64,000 nt of DNA from Burkholderia sp. GAS332 (GTDB lineage: Bacteria; Pseudomonadota; Gammaproteobacteria; Burkholderiales; Burkholderiaceae): positions 4,340,001-4,404,000 of the forward strand of contig FSRV01000002.1 in NCBI GenBank assembly GCA_900142905.1, read 5' to 3'. Shown in pieces: positions 8,115 to 17,303 of this stretch (position 1 is its first letter; each line of letters starts with the position of its first letter). Position numbers and translations under genes: made by a program. The notes below the pieces were generated by a model. It did not search any database, was not told the origin of the DNA, and saw nothing but the letters and a program-made list of their open reading frames with translations.

Positions 8115-8891
8115 ATGCAGCTGAAAGACAAGATCGCCATCGTGACAGGTGGAGCAACGGGCATCGGCGAGTCGGTTGTTCGCCGATATCTGAATGAGGG
8201 AGCGAAGGTCGTTGTCGTTGATGTCAAGCCGAAATCGGAACTGGAAGCGACCTACGCGCATGCTCAGAAAAGCCATCTGCTGCTGCTCCAGGCGGATGTA
8301 ACAGGGCGCGACGGCATTGAGGGCATTGTACGGTCTACGCTCGACCAGTTCGGGCGCGTCGACATTCTTTTCAATAACGCGGCGGTATTCGATATGCGTC
8401 CGTTGCTGGACGAGTCATGGGAAATCTTCGACCGGATTTTCGCGGTGAACGTTAAAGGGATGTTCTTCCTGATGCAGCGGGTCGCCCAGCAGATGGTGGA
8501 ACAGGGCGGCGGTGGCAAAATCATCAACATGGCGTCTCAGGCGGGACGCCGGGGCGAAGCGCTGGTGTCGCACTATTGCGCGAGCAAGGCCGCCGTCATC
8601 AGCTACACACAGTCGGCTGCGCTCGCCCTTGCGCCGCATCGTATCAATGTCAATGGCATCGCGCCGGGTGTCATCGACACGCCAATGTGGAAAGACGTTG
8701 ATGCTCTCTTTGCGCGTTACGAGAGCCGCCCGATCGGCGAGAAGAAGCGTCTGGTAGGCGAGTCAGTCCCGCTAGGTCGCATGGGCCGACCGGACGAGCT
8801 GACCGGCGCGGCGGTCTTTCTCGCTTCCGCAGACGCTGATTACATCACCGCTCAGACGCTCAACGTCGATGGGGGGAACTGGATGAGTTAG
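8115..8891 (+). CDS. SmoS-like polyol (sorbitol/galactitol) dehydrogenase, SDR family
   Basis: This 258-residue classical short-chain dehydrogenase oxidises a polyol to a ketose with NAD. The cofactor motif TGGATGIG is at residues 11-18, NNAA at 87-90, the catalytic Ser at 141 (NMASQAGRRGEAL), and Tyr154/Lys158 in YCASK. The C-terminus DYITAQTLNVDGGNWMS and the stretch NMASQAGRRGEALVSHYCAS closely match L-iditol/sorbitol dehydrogenase SmoS of Rhodobacter. The start at 8115 is used, with AGGAGG at 8102-8107, rather than 8073. It probably feeds the tagatose/fructose route encoded upstream and serves the polyol importer downstream. Confidence 0.9.
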   Translation: MQLKDKIAIVTGGATGIGESVVRRYLNEGAKVVVVDVKPKSELEATYAHAQKSHLLLLQADVTGRDGIEGIVRSTLDQFGRVDILFNNAAVFDMRPLLDESWEIFDRIFAVNVKGMFFLMQRVAQQMVEQGGGGKIINMASQAGRRGEALVSHYCASKAAVISYTQSAALALAPHRINVNGIAPGVIDTPMWKDVDALFARYESRPIGEKKRLVGESVPLGRMGRPDELTGAAVFLASADADYITAQTLNVDGGNWMS

Positions 8892-8968
8892 AGGCAAGGC
8901 GCGCCGGGACGACGCAGCTCGATTCTACTTATCTAGCCATTTCTTCACCAAAGGCCCAGGAGAATGCT

Positions 8969-9727
8969 GTGACTACTAGTTCGAACACGGCTTACCGTTT
9001 CGCTGATACCGTCGTCGCCATTACGGGCGCGGCGGCCGGCATCGGTCGAACGACGGCGGAACTATTTGCGCAAGCTGGTGCTTCCGTGGCACTAATGGAT
9101 ATCTCTCCGGCCGTCTTCGAGGTCGCATCGGCGCTGGGGCCGACGCATCAGGGCTGGACCGTCGACGTAAGCGCTGCCGATTCGGTCGCGCAGGTAGCGA
9201 AGGAAGTTATCGCACGATTCGGCCGGGTGGACGTGCTGGTCAACAACGCAGGTATTGGTCCGCTGGCGTCCGCCGAAGACTTTCCGCTAGCGACCTGGGA
9301 CAAGACGATTGCCGTTAACCTCACCGGGACATTTCTGGTGGCCCGCGCGTTCGCACCGGGGATGCTTGCGGGTAGGCACGGAAGGATCATCAATCTGGCG
9401 TCGCAGGCTGCCGTGATTGGCATCGACGGGCATCTTGCCTATTGCGCAAGCAAGGCCGGAGTGATCGGGCTGACAAATTGCATGGCTCTCGAATGGGCGC
9501 CGAAAGGTGTCACGGTCAACGCGATTTCACCGACGGTGGTTGAAACGGAACTCGGGTTGACCGGGTGGGCGGGGGAAACGGGTGATCGTGCACGTGCGAT
9601 GATCCCGACCCGCCGGTTTGCTAAGCCAAGTGAAATCGCTTCCGCCATTCTGTATCTGGCGAGCGACGAGGCGGCAATGATCAATGGTGCGAATCTCCTT
9701 ATTGATGGTGGATACACCATTACGTGA
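8969..9727 (+). CDS. SDR-family polyol dehydrogenase, threitol-dehydrogenase-like
   Basis: This 252-residue classical short-chain dehydrogenase starts at GTG 8969, with AGGAG 6 bases upstream. Visible features are the cofactor motif TGAAAGIG at residues 19-26, NNAG at 92-95, the catalytic Ser145 (NLASQAA) and Tyr158/Lys162 in YCASK. The tail NGANLLIDGGYTIT is typical. The overall pattern resembles D-threitol and other sugar-alcohol dehydrogenases. It follows the SmoS-like gene by 77 bases on the same strand, before the polyol importer, suggesting a second polyol or a second oxidation step. Exact substrate unknown. Confidence 0.87.
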   Translation: MTTSSNTAYRFADTVVAITGAAAGIGRTTAELFAQAGASVALMDISPAVFEVASALGPTHQGWTVDVSAADSVAQVAKEVIARFGRVDVLVNNAGIGPLASAEDFPLATWDKTIAVNLTGTFLVARAFAPGMLAGRHGRIINLASQAAVIGIDGHLAYCASKAGVIGLTNCMALEWAPKGVTVNAISPTVVETELGLTGWAGETGDRARAMIPTRRFAKPSEIASAILYLASDEAAMINGANLLIDGGYTIT

Positions 9728-9988
9728 GTTGTGGGAAGCGGTGCGTGGCGGACCGGACAGTGGTCTCGTATGGCGCTCGAATCAGGTATCGCAAAGCGCC
9801 GTATCGTGGAAGACGTAGGGTAATAAGCTGCTAGTGCGAAGGGAGTTGTGAAGGGAAAATCCTGATGGAATGGGGAAGTGTTTGCATACGGCTTCTGTTC
9901 CATAGGTATTGTGGTCCTGCAGCCGGTTCTCCGTTCAATGGAAGTCCCGGTACGAAGTCCATGCTTGATGGAAACTGAGGAGACGAAA

Positions 9989-11341
9989 ATGAATGCGAAA
10001 TCATACATCAATCGCCGTGTTCTGCCTGCGTTCTGCAAACGATTGGCCATAGTAGCGGCCGTCTGCAGCATGCTGGGCGTGAACGGAGCGAATGCAACAA
10101 CGCTGACGATTGGGGTCCCCAACAATAACGACCAGATCGAGCTGAAGAAGCTTTCGGCAGCGTTCGAGAAGGCGAACCCGGATATCAAGCTTAACTGGCT
10201 GATTCTCGAGGAGAACGTACTGCGTCAGAGATTGACGACGGACATTACGACTAACAGCGGCCAGTTCGATGTGCTCATGATTGGTTTGTATGAAGCGCCG
10301 CTTTGGGCGAAGCGCGGCTGGCTCGTTCCGCTGAACAATTTGCCAGCGGATTACGATGTCAATGACCTGTTCAAGACTGTCCGCGATGGTTTGTCTTATA
10401 ACGGGACGCTGTATGCGGTGCCATTCAACGCAGAGAGTTCAATGACGTTTTACCGCAAGGACCTGTTCGCGGCGAAAGGCCTGACGATGCCGGCCCAGCC
10501 TACCTACGAGCAGATTTCGCAGTTAGCCGACAAGCTCACCGACAAGGCCAACGGTGTCTATGGCATCTGCCTGCGTGGCAAGGCGGGATGGGGCGAGAAC
10601 ATGGCCTATGTCGGCACGCTCGTCAACACATACGGCGGCCGCTGGTTCGACGAAAAATGGCAACCGCAAATCACGTCGCCGGAGTGGAAGAATGCGATTA
10701 CGTTTTATGTGAACCTGCTGAAACGTGACGGTGCCCCCGGAGCTAGTTCGAACGGGTTTAACGAGAATCTTTCGCTGATGACGAGCGGAAAGTGCGCGAT
10801 GTGGGTGGATGCTACCACTGCAGCAGGCATTCTCTACAATCCCAAGGAATCGTCTGTGTCCGATAAGGTGGGTTTTGCGCCGGCGCCTGTGCAGGCGACA
10901 CCCAACGGATCGCATTGGCTTTGGTCATGGGCGTTCGCGGTTCCCAAGACATCGCGTTCGCAGGACGCGGCGAAGAAGTTCGTGGAATGGGCGACTTCGA
11001 AGGAATATATCAAGTTGGTTGGATCGGATCTCGGTTGGGCTTCGTTGCCCCCTGGTACTCGGGTTTCGACGTATCAGATATCCGAGTACACGAAAGCTGC
11101 GCCGTTCGCTGAATTCGTGCGCAAGGCGATCGAAACTGCCGATCCCACCCATCCGACCGCAAAGCCCGTTCCCTACACGGGCGTCCAGTTCGTCGCGATA
11201 CCTGAGTTCCAGTCGTTCGGCACAATTGTCGGGCAGAACATCGCGGGCGCACTGGCCGGACAGTTGTCCGTGGATCAGGCACTACAGGCTGGTCAAGCAG
11301 CCACCGAGCGCGCAGTACGCCAGGCTGGATATCTGAAGTAA
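9989..11341 (+). CDS. Polyol ABC transporter, periplasmic binding protein (SmoE/MtlE-like)
   Basis: This 450-residue type II binding protein of the SBP_bac_1 family has a Sec signal peptide (basic N-terminus, hydrophobic AIVAAVCSMLGV, cut after ANA). The mature start TTLTIGVPNNNDQIELKKLS, plus QFDVLMIGLYEAPLWAKRGW and PFNAESSMTFYRKDLFAAKG, are typical of the sorbitol/mannitol SmoE group. The ATG at 9989 follows GAGGAG; in-frame codons upstream to 9878 lack a signal sequence. It delivers a hexitol to the two permeases that follow. Confidence 0.9.
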   Translation: MNAKSYINRRVLPAFCKRLAIVAAVCSMLGVNGANATTLTIGVPNNNDQIELKKLSAAFEKANPDIKLNWLILEENVLRQRLTTDITTNSGQFDVLMIGLYEAPLWAKRGWLVPLNNLPADYDVNDLFKTVRDGLSYNGTLYAVPFNAESSMTFYRKDLFAAKGLTMPAQPTYEQISQLADKLTDKANGVYGICLRGKAGWGENMAYVGTLVNTYGGRWFDEKWQPQITSPEWKNAITFYVNLLKRDGAPGASSNGFNENLSLMTSGKCAMWVDATTAAGILYNPKESSVSDKVGFAPAPVQATPNGSHWLWSWAFAVPKTSRSQDAAKKFVEWATSKEYIKLVGSDLGWASLPPGTRVSTYQISEYTKAAPFAEFVRKAIETADPTHPTAKPVPYTGVQFVAIPEFQSFGTIVGQNIAGALAGQLSVDQALQAGQAATERAVRQAGYLK

Positions 11342-11413
11342 ATCCGCCTACTTATGAAGTTGGGGGGCGCTGGCACGGCCAGCGCCGCTGCGAACCCTGA
11401 AAGTGAGACGATC

Positions 11414-12346
11414 ATGCTGCAAGCTGCTTCTTCTGCACAACCGCCAGTGGCGGCCGCCGGTGGGTTTGACCAGAAAGGCGCGTCGTCCGCACGTTGGCTG
11501 GTAACACCGTCCACCGGCGTACTGGTGTTATGGATGGCGATCCCTCTGGCGATGACGATCTGGTTTTCGTTCACGCATTACAACCTGCTCAACCCAGACG
11601 AGAAGGGGTTTGCGGGGATCGACAACTACAAGTATCTCGCCACCGATCCGTCGTTCGGACCGTCTATCGGCCATACGCTCGAGCTGATTATCGCCACGCT
11701 GGTGATTACGGTGGTGGGTGGCATCTTGATGTCGGTGCTATTCGACCGCAAGTTCTACGGCCAGGGCGTGGCGCGGCTGCTGGCGATCGCGCCGTTCTTT
11801 GTGATGCCGACCGTCAGTGCCCTGATCTGGAAGAACATGATCCTGCACCCGGTGTACGGTCTCATTGCGCAAGGGATGCGCGCGATCGGCATGCAGCCGA
11901 TCGACTGGTTCGCCGACTATCCGCTCACTGCGGTCATCATGATCGTCTCCTGGCAGTGGCTGCCGTTCGCCTTCCTGATCCTGTTCACCGCAATCCAGTC
12001 GCTAGATCAGGAACAGAAGGAAGCGGCGAAGATCGACGGCGCAGGCGCCTTCTCGATGTTCTTCTACATCACCTTGCCCCACTTGAGACGGGCGATTGCG
12101 GTGGTGGTGATGATGGAAACGATTTTCCTGTTGTCGATCTTCGCAGAAATCTACACAACCACAGGCGGCGGCCCCGGCACGGCGACCACCACATTGTCTT
12201 ACCTGATCTACGCACTCGGCTTGCAACAGTTCGACGTGGGGTTGGCCTCGGCTGGCGGGATTCTCGCCGTGGTGCTGGCGAATATTGTGTCGTTCTTCCT
12301 TGTCCGCATGCTCGCGAAGAACCTGAAAGGGGAGTACGAAAAATGA
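11414..12346 (+). CDS. Polyol ABC transporter, permease 1 (SmoF/MtlF-like)
   Basis: This 310-residue MalF-type inner-membrane permease has six main hydrophobic segments (first VLVLWMAIPLAMTIWFSFTH). The EAA loop EAAKIDGAGAFSMFFYITLP contacts the ATPase. The ATG at 11414 gives the usual short Ala-rich tail; an in-frame ATG at 11354 is possible but is very close to the previous stop and has a weak site. The stop overlaps the next start (ATGA). It pairs with the second permease to form the channel. Confidence 0.9.
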   Translation: MLQAASSAQPPVAAAGGFDQKGASSARWLVTPSTGVLVLWMAIPLAMTIWFSFTHYNLLNPDEKGFAGIDNYKYLATDPSFGPSIGHTLELIIATLVITVVGGILMSVLFDRKFYGQGVARLLAIAPFFVMPTVSALIWKNMILHPVYGLIAQGMRAIGMQPIDWFADYPLTAVIMIVSWQWLPFAFLILFTAIQSLDQEQKEAAKIDGAGAFSMFFYITLPHLRRAIAVVVMMETIFLLSIFAEIYTTTGGGPGTATTTLSYLIYALGLQQFDVGLASAGGILAVVLANIVSFFLVRMLAKNLKGEYEK

Positions 12347-13212
12347 GCCATGTTGCCGCTTCTCCAGTCGCATCGTCGAGTGTCTCGTCGAAGAACGCGC
12401 CGTGGGCCGTCTTCAAGCGCGCAATTCCCGGTGTGCTCGCGTGGTTGATCGCACTGCTTCTGTTTTTTCCGATCTTCTGGATGACGATTACCGCATTCAA
12501 GACCGAGCAGCAGGCTTATGCGTCGTCGCTGTTCTTCATTCCGACGCTTGACAGTTTTCGCGAGGTGTTCGCCCGCAGCAACTATTTCTCGTTCGCGTGG
12601 AATTCGGTACTGATCTCCGCGGGTGTTACGGTGGTGTGTCTGCTGCTCGCCGTGCCGTGCGCTTACGCGATGGCATTCTTTCCGACTCGCCGTACCCAGA
12701 GTTTGCTGCTGTGGATGCTGTCGACCAAGATGATGCCGTCGGTTGGCGTGCTGGTGCCGATCTATCTGTTGTGGAAAAGCAGCGGGCTGCTCGATTCCGT
12801 GTCGGGATTGATCATCATCTACACGCTGATTAACTTGCCAATTGCGGTGTGGATGACCTTCACGTACTTCGCCGAAATTCCGCGCGACATTCTGGAAGCG
12901 GGGCGCATCGACGGCGCCGCGACCTGGCAGGAAATCATCTATCTGCTAATGCCGATGTCCTTGCCTGGTTTGGCGTCCACTGCACTGCTGCTGGTGATCC
13001 TGTCGTGGAATGAAGCGTTCTGGAGCATCAACCTGTCCAGTTCGAACGCGGCGCCGCTGACGGTGTTCATCGCATCGTATTCAAGTCCGGAAGGCTTGTT
13101 CTGGGCCAAGCTTTCTGCCGCTTCGCTGCTGGCGGTGGCGCCGATCCTGATCGTCGGCTGGCTGTCGCAGAAGCAACTGGTGCGTGGCCTTACGTTCGGG
13201 GCAGTTAAGTGA
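12343..13212 (+). CDS. Polyol ABC transporter, permease 2 (SmoG/MtlG-like)
   Basis: This 289-residue MalG-type permease starts at 12343, overlapping the previous gene's stop, preceded by AAGGGGAG. It has six hydrophobic segments (first LIALLLFFPIFWMTITAF), the EAA loop EAGRIDGAATWQEIIYLLMP and the typical end SQKQLVRGLTFGAVK. A much longer open frame begins at 11494 but only overlaps permease 1 in another frame. The broken HAD gene starts 4 bases before its end. Confidence 0.92.
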   Translation: MSHVAASPVASSSVSSKNAPWAVFKRAIPGVLAWLIALLLFFPIFWMTITAFKTEQQAYASSLFFIPTLDSFREVFARSNYFSFAWNSVLISAGVTVVCLLLAVPCAYAMAFFPTRRTQSLLLWMLSTKMMPSVGVLVPIYLLWKSSGLLDSVSGLIIIYTLINLPIAVWMTFTYFAEIPRDILEAGRIDGAATWQEIIYLLMPMSLPGLASTALLLVILSWNEAFWSINLSSSNAAPLTVFIASYSSPEGLFWAKLSAASLLAVAPILIVGWLSQKQLVRGLTFGAVK

Positions 13213-13898
13213 GCGATCCGGTGAGCAGCGCTGTAAGCGGGCCTGCCAACGCGGTCACCGTCACGTTCGTGCTGATCTGCGATTGCGGCGGTGTGCTGAT
13301 GGACAGCGAAGCGCATGCTGGTGCACAAACTGGAAGCGCGCTGGCCCGATAGGAGTCGAGCTTGTGGTGCCGCCGGTGCTTGGGCTGCGCATCGAAAAGG
13401 TGCTCGAAGGCGCGGCGGCGAAACTGGGCCGAAGCCTCGCCGCGGAGGACGTCGACGCGGTGCGCCGCGCCGTCGAAGCCGCAGCGATGCAGGTGCCCCC
13501 AGTGGCCGGCATTGGCGAGGCGCTTACACAGGTTCCACTCGCCAAGGGGTGTGCGAGCAATAGTTTCAGGCCCTACGTGCAAACGGTGATGGCGCATACC
13601 GGGTTCGACGGATATTTCGGCGACCGCTTGTACCGCGCGGACATGGTGCCAGATCCGCCGCCGCGCGCCTCGCGGCGGCGCGCGGTTTTGGGGTCGAAAG
13701 CACGGCGTGCCTCGTGGTCGAGCAGAGCGTGGCTGGCGTGACAGCTGCTACGGCGGCCAAGATGCCGGTGCTGGGCATTATCGGCGGTGGCCATGCGAGC
13801 GACGCGCAGATCGGCGGTGGGCGGCCGACGCCAGGCACGTCTTTGACGATATGACGCAGCCACCTGCGTTGGGAGCGCAGTGGACCCCGCGCGTAAGC
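13209..13898 (+). pseudogene. HAD-superfamily phosphatase pseudogene in the polyol operon
   Basis: A GTG at 13209 overlaps the permease stop and leads to VLICDCGGVLMDSEA, the HAD motif I. Frame breaks follow. KLEARWP continues in another frame, VVPPVLGLRIEKVLEGAAAK and VPLAKGCASNSFRPYV (motif II) in a third, then STACLVVEQSVAGVTAAT and MPVLGIIGGGHASDAQ (motif III), and ARHVFDDM after another shift. The order and content match the beta-phosphoglucomutase-type phosphatase that sits at this place in intact Burkholderia polyol operons. Motif I should be DxD, but the second Asp is Gly here. No functional product is expected. Confidence 0.75.
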
Positions 13899-14042
13899 GT
13901 GGAGTCACATTAAAGACACCATCGAGACTGCATTGAGACGACCTACCTGGACAGCGCGAACGAGAGACGGTGAAATCAGACACTCCCGGCAGACACTTTC
14001 AAACTGGACTAACTTAGTACGAGCAATACACGGAGACACATC

Positions 14043-15152
14043 ATGGCAAGCTTGACTCTGCGCGGTATCAGAAAGGCCTACGACGATAACGAAGTGATGC
14101 GGGACATCAATCTCGACATCGCGGACGGCGAGTTCGTCGTGTTCGTCGGTCCGAGCGGTTGCGGGAAGTCGACGCTGATGCGCATGATCGCCGGCCTCGA
14201 AGACATCACGAGCGGCGACCTGAACATCGACGGTACGCGCGTGAACGACATTCCTTCGGCCAAGCGTGGCATCGCGATGGTGTTCCAGTCGTACGCGCTC
14301 TACCCGCACATGACGCTGTACGACAACATGGCCTTCGGGCTGAAGCTCGCCGGCACCAAGAAGCCAGAGATTGACGCGGCGGTGCGCAACGCAGCGAAAA
14401 TTCTGCACATTGACCATCTGCTGGATCGCAAGCCGAAACAGCTGTCGGGCGGTCAGCGGCAACGGGTGGCGATTGGTCGCGCTATCACGCGCAAGCCGAA
14501 AGTGTTCCTGTTTGACGAACCGCTGTCGAATCTGGATGCCGCATTGCGTGTGAAGATGCGCCTCGAGTTCGCGCGCCTGCACGACGAGCTGAAAACCACC
14601 ATGATCTACGTGACACACGATCAGGTCGAGGCCATGACGCTGGCCGACAAGATCGTGGTGCTGTCGGCGGGGAACATCGAACAGGTCGGCAGTCCGACTA
14701 TGCTGTATCACGCGCCAGTCAACCGTTTTGTGGCGGGTTTTATCGGCTCGCCGAAGATGAACTTCATGGAAGGTGTTGTGCAGTCGGTTACGCACGACGG
14801 CGTCACGGTGCGCTATGAAACCGGTGAGACGCAGCGCGTGTCGGTCGAACCGGGAGCGGCGAAGCAGGGCGACAAGGTGACGGTAGGGATTCGCCCCGAG
14901 CATTTGCATGTGGGCATGACCGAGGACGGTATTTCGGCGAGCACCATGGCGATCGAGTCTCTTGGCGATGCGGCGTATCTCTATGCGGAGTCGAGTGTCT
15001 CGCCGGAAGGGCTGATTGCACGCATTCCGCCGCTCGAACGTCATAGCAAGGGTGAGACGCAGAAGCTTGGTGCCACACCGGATCACTGTCATCTATTCAA
15101 CGGCGAAGGCAACGCGTTCCAGCGCAAAATCGTCGAGGTGCTGGCGGCTTGA
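14043..15152 (+). CDS. Polyol ABC transporter, ATP-binding protein (SmoK/MalK-like)
   Basis: This 369-residue ATPase has Walker A GPSGCGKST at about residues 36-44, the Q-loop VFQSYALYPHM, signature LSGGQRQR, Walker B VFLFDEPLSNLD and switch His in YVTHDQVEAMT. The C-terminal roughly 130 residues form the TOBE/regulatory domain (VTVGIRPEHLHVGM). It energises the importer encoded by the genes at 9989-13212. The decayed HAD gene separates it from the permeases by 830 bases, yet the ATPase keeps its own site (GGAGACAC before ATG), so expression probably survives the pseudogene. Confidence 0.95.
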   Translation: MASLTLRGIRKAYDDNEVMRDINLDIADGEFVVFVGPSGCGKSTLMRMIAGLEDITSGDLNIDGTRVNDIPSAKRGIAMVFQSYALYPHMTLYDNMAFGLKLAGTKKPEIDAAVRNAAKILHIDHLLDRKPKQLSGGQRQRVAIGRAITRKPKVFLFDEPLSNLDAALRVKMRLEFARLHDELKTTMIYVTHDQVEAMTLADKIVVLSAGNIEQVGSPTMLYHAPVNRFVAGFIGSPKMNFMEGVVQSVTHDGVTVRYETGETQRVSVEPGAAKQGDKVTVGIRPEHLHVGMTEDGISASTMAIESLGDAAYLYAESSVSPEGLIARIPPLERHSKGETQKLGATPDHCHLFNGEGNAFQRKIVEVLAA

Positions 15153-15430
15153 TGAGAGTGTGGACATTGGCTCGCGTCCTCCTTCTCGCATTACGCCGCT
15201 CGCGCCCGGCCCTCCGCCGAATCTAGGTCAAAAAACCGTAGATCGTTGAACCGCGGCATCTCCGCATCGTGTTTTCGCGCGCCACCCGCGAAGCTACTCG
15301 CCGACATTGTCTCAACAGCAGAAGCTCGGCCGCGCGGGTTGCTGCGCTGCTGCCCACGCCATATCCGCGCGAGATTCGCGGCCGCTACGGCGGGGTCGTG
15401 GCTAGCAGATAGACGACGCTCGCCGTTTTG
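15153..15430. other. Gap, no recognisable gene
   Basis: Short open frames occur here but none has a family signature. The stretch leads directly into recognisable debris of polyol genes and is probably more of the same, decayed beyond recognition by eye. Confidence 0.4.
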
Positions 15431-15431
15431 G

Positions 15432-15675
15432 CCGTGATGTCGAGTTCTGGCATGAAGTGCCGCGAGGCCAGAGCGGACATCGTGATGCTGACGCGGTTCA
15501 AGTTAGTGGGAGCGGCTGTGCCGTTGGTCGGATCGATTTGCGCTCGGATCTGACCGGCGCAGCGGTCTTCCTCGCTTCCGCACGGATTACATCGCAGCCG
15601 AGATACACTCTGCTGAACTCCGGCCTCAAGGGATTCGCTGGCATCGACAACTATCGCCTTCTCGCGACTGACGCT
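15432..15675 (+). pseudogene. Debris of a second polyol operon: SmoS-like end fused to a MalF-like segment
   Basis: In three shifted frames this stretch reads DVEFWHEVPRGQ, KLVGAAVPLVG and LTGAAVFLASA followed by DYIAA. These follow in order the last 90 residues of SmoS-type dehydrogenases; compare KKRLVGESVPLGRMG and LTGAAVFLASADADYI in the intact gene at 8115. From about 15605 it changes abruptly to TLLNSGLKGFAGIDNYRLLA, which matches LLNPDEKGFAGIDNYKYLAT in the MalF-like permease at 11414. Two separate genes are thus joined by a deletion. It seems to be the relic of a second, related polyol operon. Confidence 0.55.
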
Positions 15676-16019
15676 GAGATGTTCGAGACCGCCTAACGGG
15701 CCGAAGGTGTACTAGCGGGATGGTCGCTTTATTGAAGCCCGTACCTCTTTCGACGCAGTAGGTACCATTCCTGCAAAGCAGCAGAATTCATCGTTCGACA
15801 ATTTGAGGGTGTAGTCGTAATCTTCAGCTAGATAGCGCATGACCTGCGGCCGGGTTCGCGAGCCGTGCCACAAGTGAAGTTCTCCAGATCTGCGGCTCGA
15901 CCGCTAGACAGAATCTCTGGCAGTTGCTTGCTAGCAATCCGGTTCGCATGTGGAACGCTGGCTAGCCGGACAGCCTCCAGACAACTCAATTGGTTGAAAC
16001 TTTTCCCCTTGGCCTGTTT
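15676..16019. other. Gap before the flavin-binding protein gene
   Basis: No supported gene. A minus-strand frame near 15730-15840 (QVMRYLAEDYDYTLKLSNDE) has protein-like composition but no start, no end and no family I recognise. It may be a further gene fragment. Confidence 0.35.
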
Positions 16020-16598
16020 ATGACTGACATTGTTGAGCGCGTGTGGTCATTGCTGAATGCAGGAGCGAATGCTGGCGCCATGCGTTCGCCCTTTACCATG
16101 TTGCAAGCGGCTACGCTGGGCCTAGACGGCGCTCCGAAGGTCCGTACGATCGTACTTCGCCATGTAAGCACGGAGCGAAGCACCCTGGATTTCCACACGG
16201 ACGCGCGATCCGAAAAGGTTGCCCAACTGATTGTTGACAGCCGTATTTCTTTGGTTGGGTGCGATTTGGACAGCGGCATACAGATTCGAGTCGAAGGTAA
16301 TGCCAGGTTGTCGGACGATGTCGAAGAGAAAATGGCAGTGTGGAACGGTAGCAGACCTCGTTCGCTGATTGTTTATCGAGCGCCGCTTGTCCCGGGTACG
16401 GCCGTTGAGTCTCCGAAGGCCGCGTACGCTTTGCCCTCGGAGGCACAAGGCTCAATGGCGGGATTTGAAAACTTTTGTCTTGTCACAGTCGACGTCCGGA
16501 AAATCGACTATCTTGACTTGTCGTCACCAAATGGCCATGAGCGTGCGACATTTTTCAGAGAAGGTGAGGAATGGCATGGAGGGTGGGTAGCGCCGTGA
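16020..16598 (+). CDS. Pyridoxamine-phosphate-oxidase-like FMN-binding protein
   Basis: This 192-residue protein has the split-barrel PNPOx-like fold. MLQAATLGLDGAPKVRTIVL is the first barrel strand pair, followed by LDFHTDARSEKV (the phosphate-of-FMN region) and QIRVEGNARL; the C-terminal HGGWVAP replaces the usual substrate motif. PdxH itself ends RLSP, so this is probably not PdxH but an FMN- or haem-binding relative. The ATG at 16020 is preferred to a TTG at 15990, although neither has a strong ribosome binding site. It stands alone between gaps, so its partner pathway is unknown. Confidence 0.75.
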   Translation: MTDIVERVWSLLNAGANAGAMRSPFTMLQAATLGLDGAPKVRTIVLRHVSTERSTLDFHTDARSEKVAQLIVDSRISLVGCDLDSGIQIRVEGNARLSDDVEEKMAVWNGSRPRSLIVYRAPLVPGTAVESPKAAYALPSEAQGSMAGFENFCLVTVDVRKIDYLDLSSPNGHERATFFREGEEWHGGWVAP

Positions 16599-17303
16599 TT
16601 TCGCCTATTTCTGAATAGCTAGAAGTGGCAGCCGTCCGTTGTTCGTTTCACGACATTCTGCAATATCGCCGCTTGTCAGACGTCTGGAGAATTTCTGACC
16701 GTCGATTTCGGCCCCAGCAACCGAGCACGACCAGCCGTTTCCGCATGCGCCCCGGTGTTGCAACGCTTCCTTCTTCAATCGCCGACGATCACGCACCAGA
16801 TGCCGCGATGCCTTATCCTGCAACGAGGGCACACGGATCGCTCGCACGGGGTCGCGTCGTACGCGCAGTCACGTGCGCAGGTTGATGACTGGCCTGATTA
16901 CAACCAGCCGATCCGTCTTGGCCGGCGTTGTTGGCCGGCGTTGTAGCTGACGACGACCCGTACGCCGGCGGGCAACGCCCATTTCTGCCCGCGCTGACCG
17001 ATCAGGGAGAGCACGGCCTGCAGACGGGATGCGGCCTGTTGCTGCGTGACCGTATGCATGGCTGGCTGATCGCGGTGGCCATCATGCGGCGCGGCTTTCC
17101 ACTTCGCCTTTGCCCGCTTGAGCGACACCGCCATGGCCAGGTCATGGCGGTGTCGCAGGGGGGCCTGTTGTGTACGCATGATGGTCTACTTCGAGGCTCT
17201 TCGGATTGCTGATTGGGCTATCTGACCTTAATGTCCTGAAACGCTTCATGTGAAGCGGCCGGCTAGCTCTGCGTTATCACGGCGCTGAGATACCTCCAAC
17301 TGT
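16599..17303. other. 700-base gap; one 13-bp tandem repeat
   Basis: No gene is supported. A tandem direct repeat TTGGCCGGCGTTG x2 occupies 16918-16943. Minus-strand frames near 16650-16880 show a CxxC-like pattern (CERSVCPRC) but are broken by stops. A minus frame at 16898-17179 (93 codons) has no recognisable family. Confidence 0.4.

Noticed and set aside
11494..12342. Upstream extension of the second polyol permease frame
   Set aside because: The extension overlaps the whole first permease in another frame. The true start at 12343 has a ribosome binding site and family support.
13905..15092. 395-codon minus frame opposite the MalK-like ATPase
   Set aside because: The plus strand carries all ABC motifs in order. 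The minus frame has no recognisable domain.
16918..16943. 13-bp tandem repeat considered as a CRISPR or attachment site
   Set aside because: Only two adjacent copies without spacers, and no integrase or cas gene nearby.
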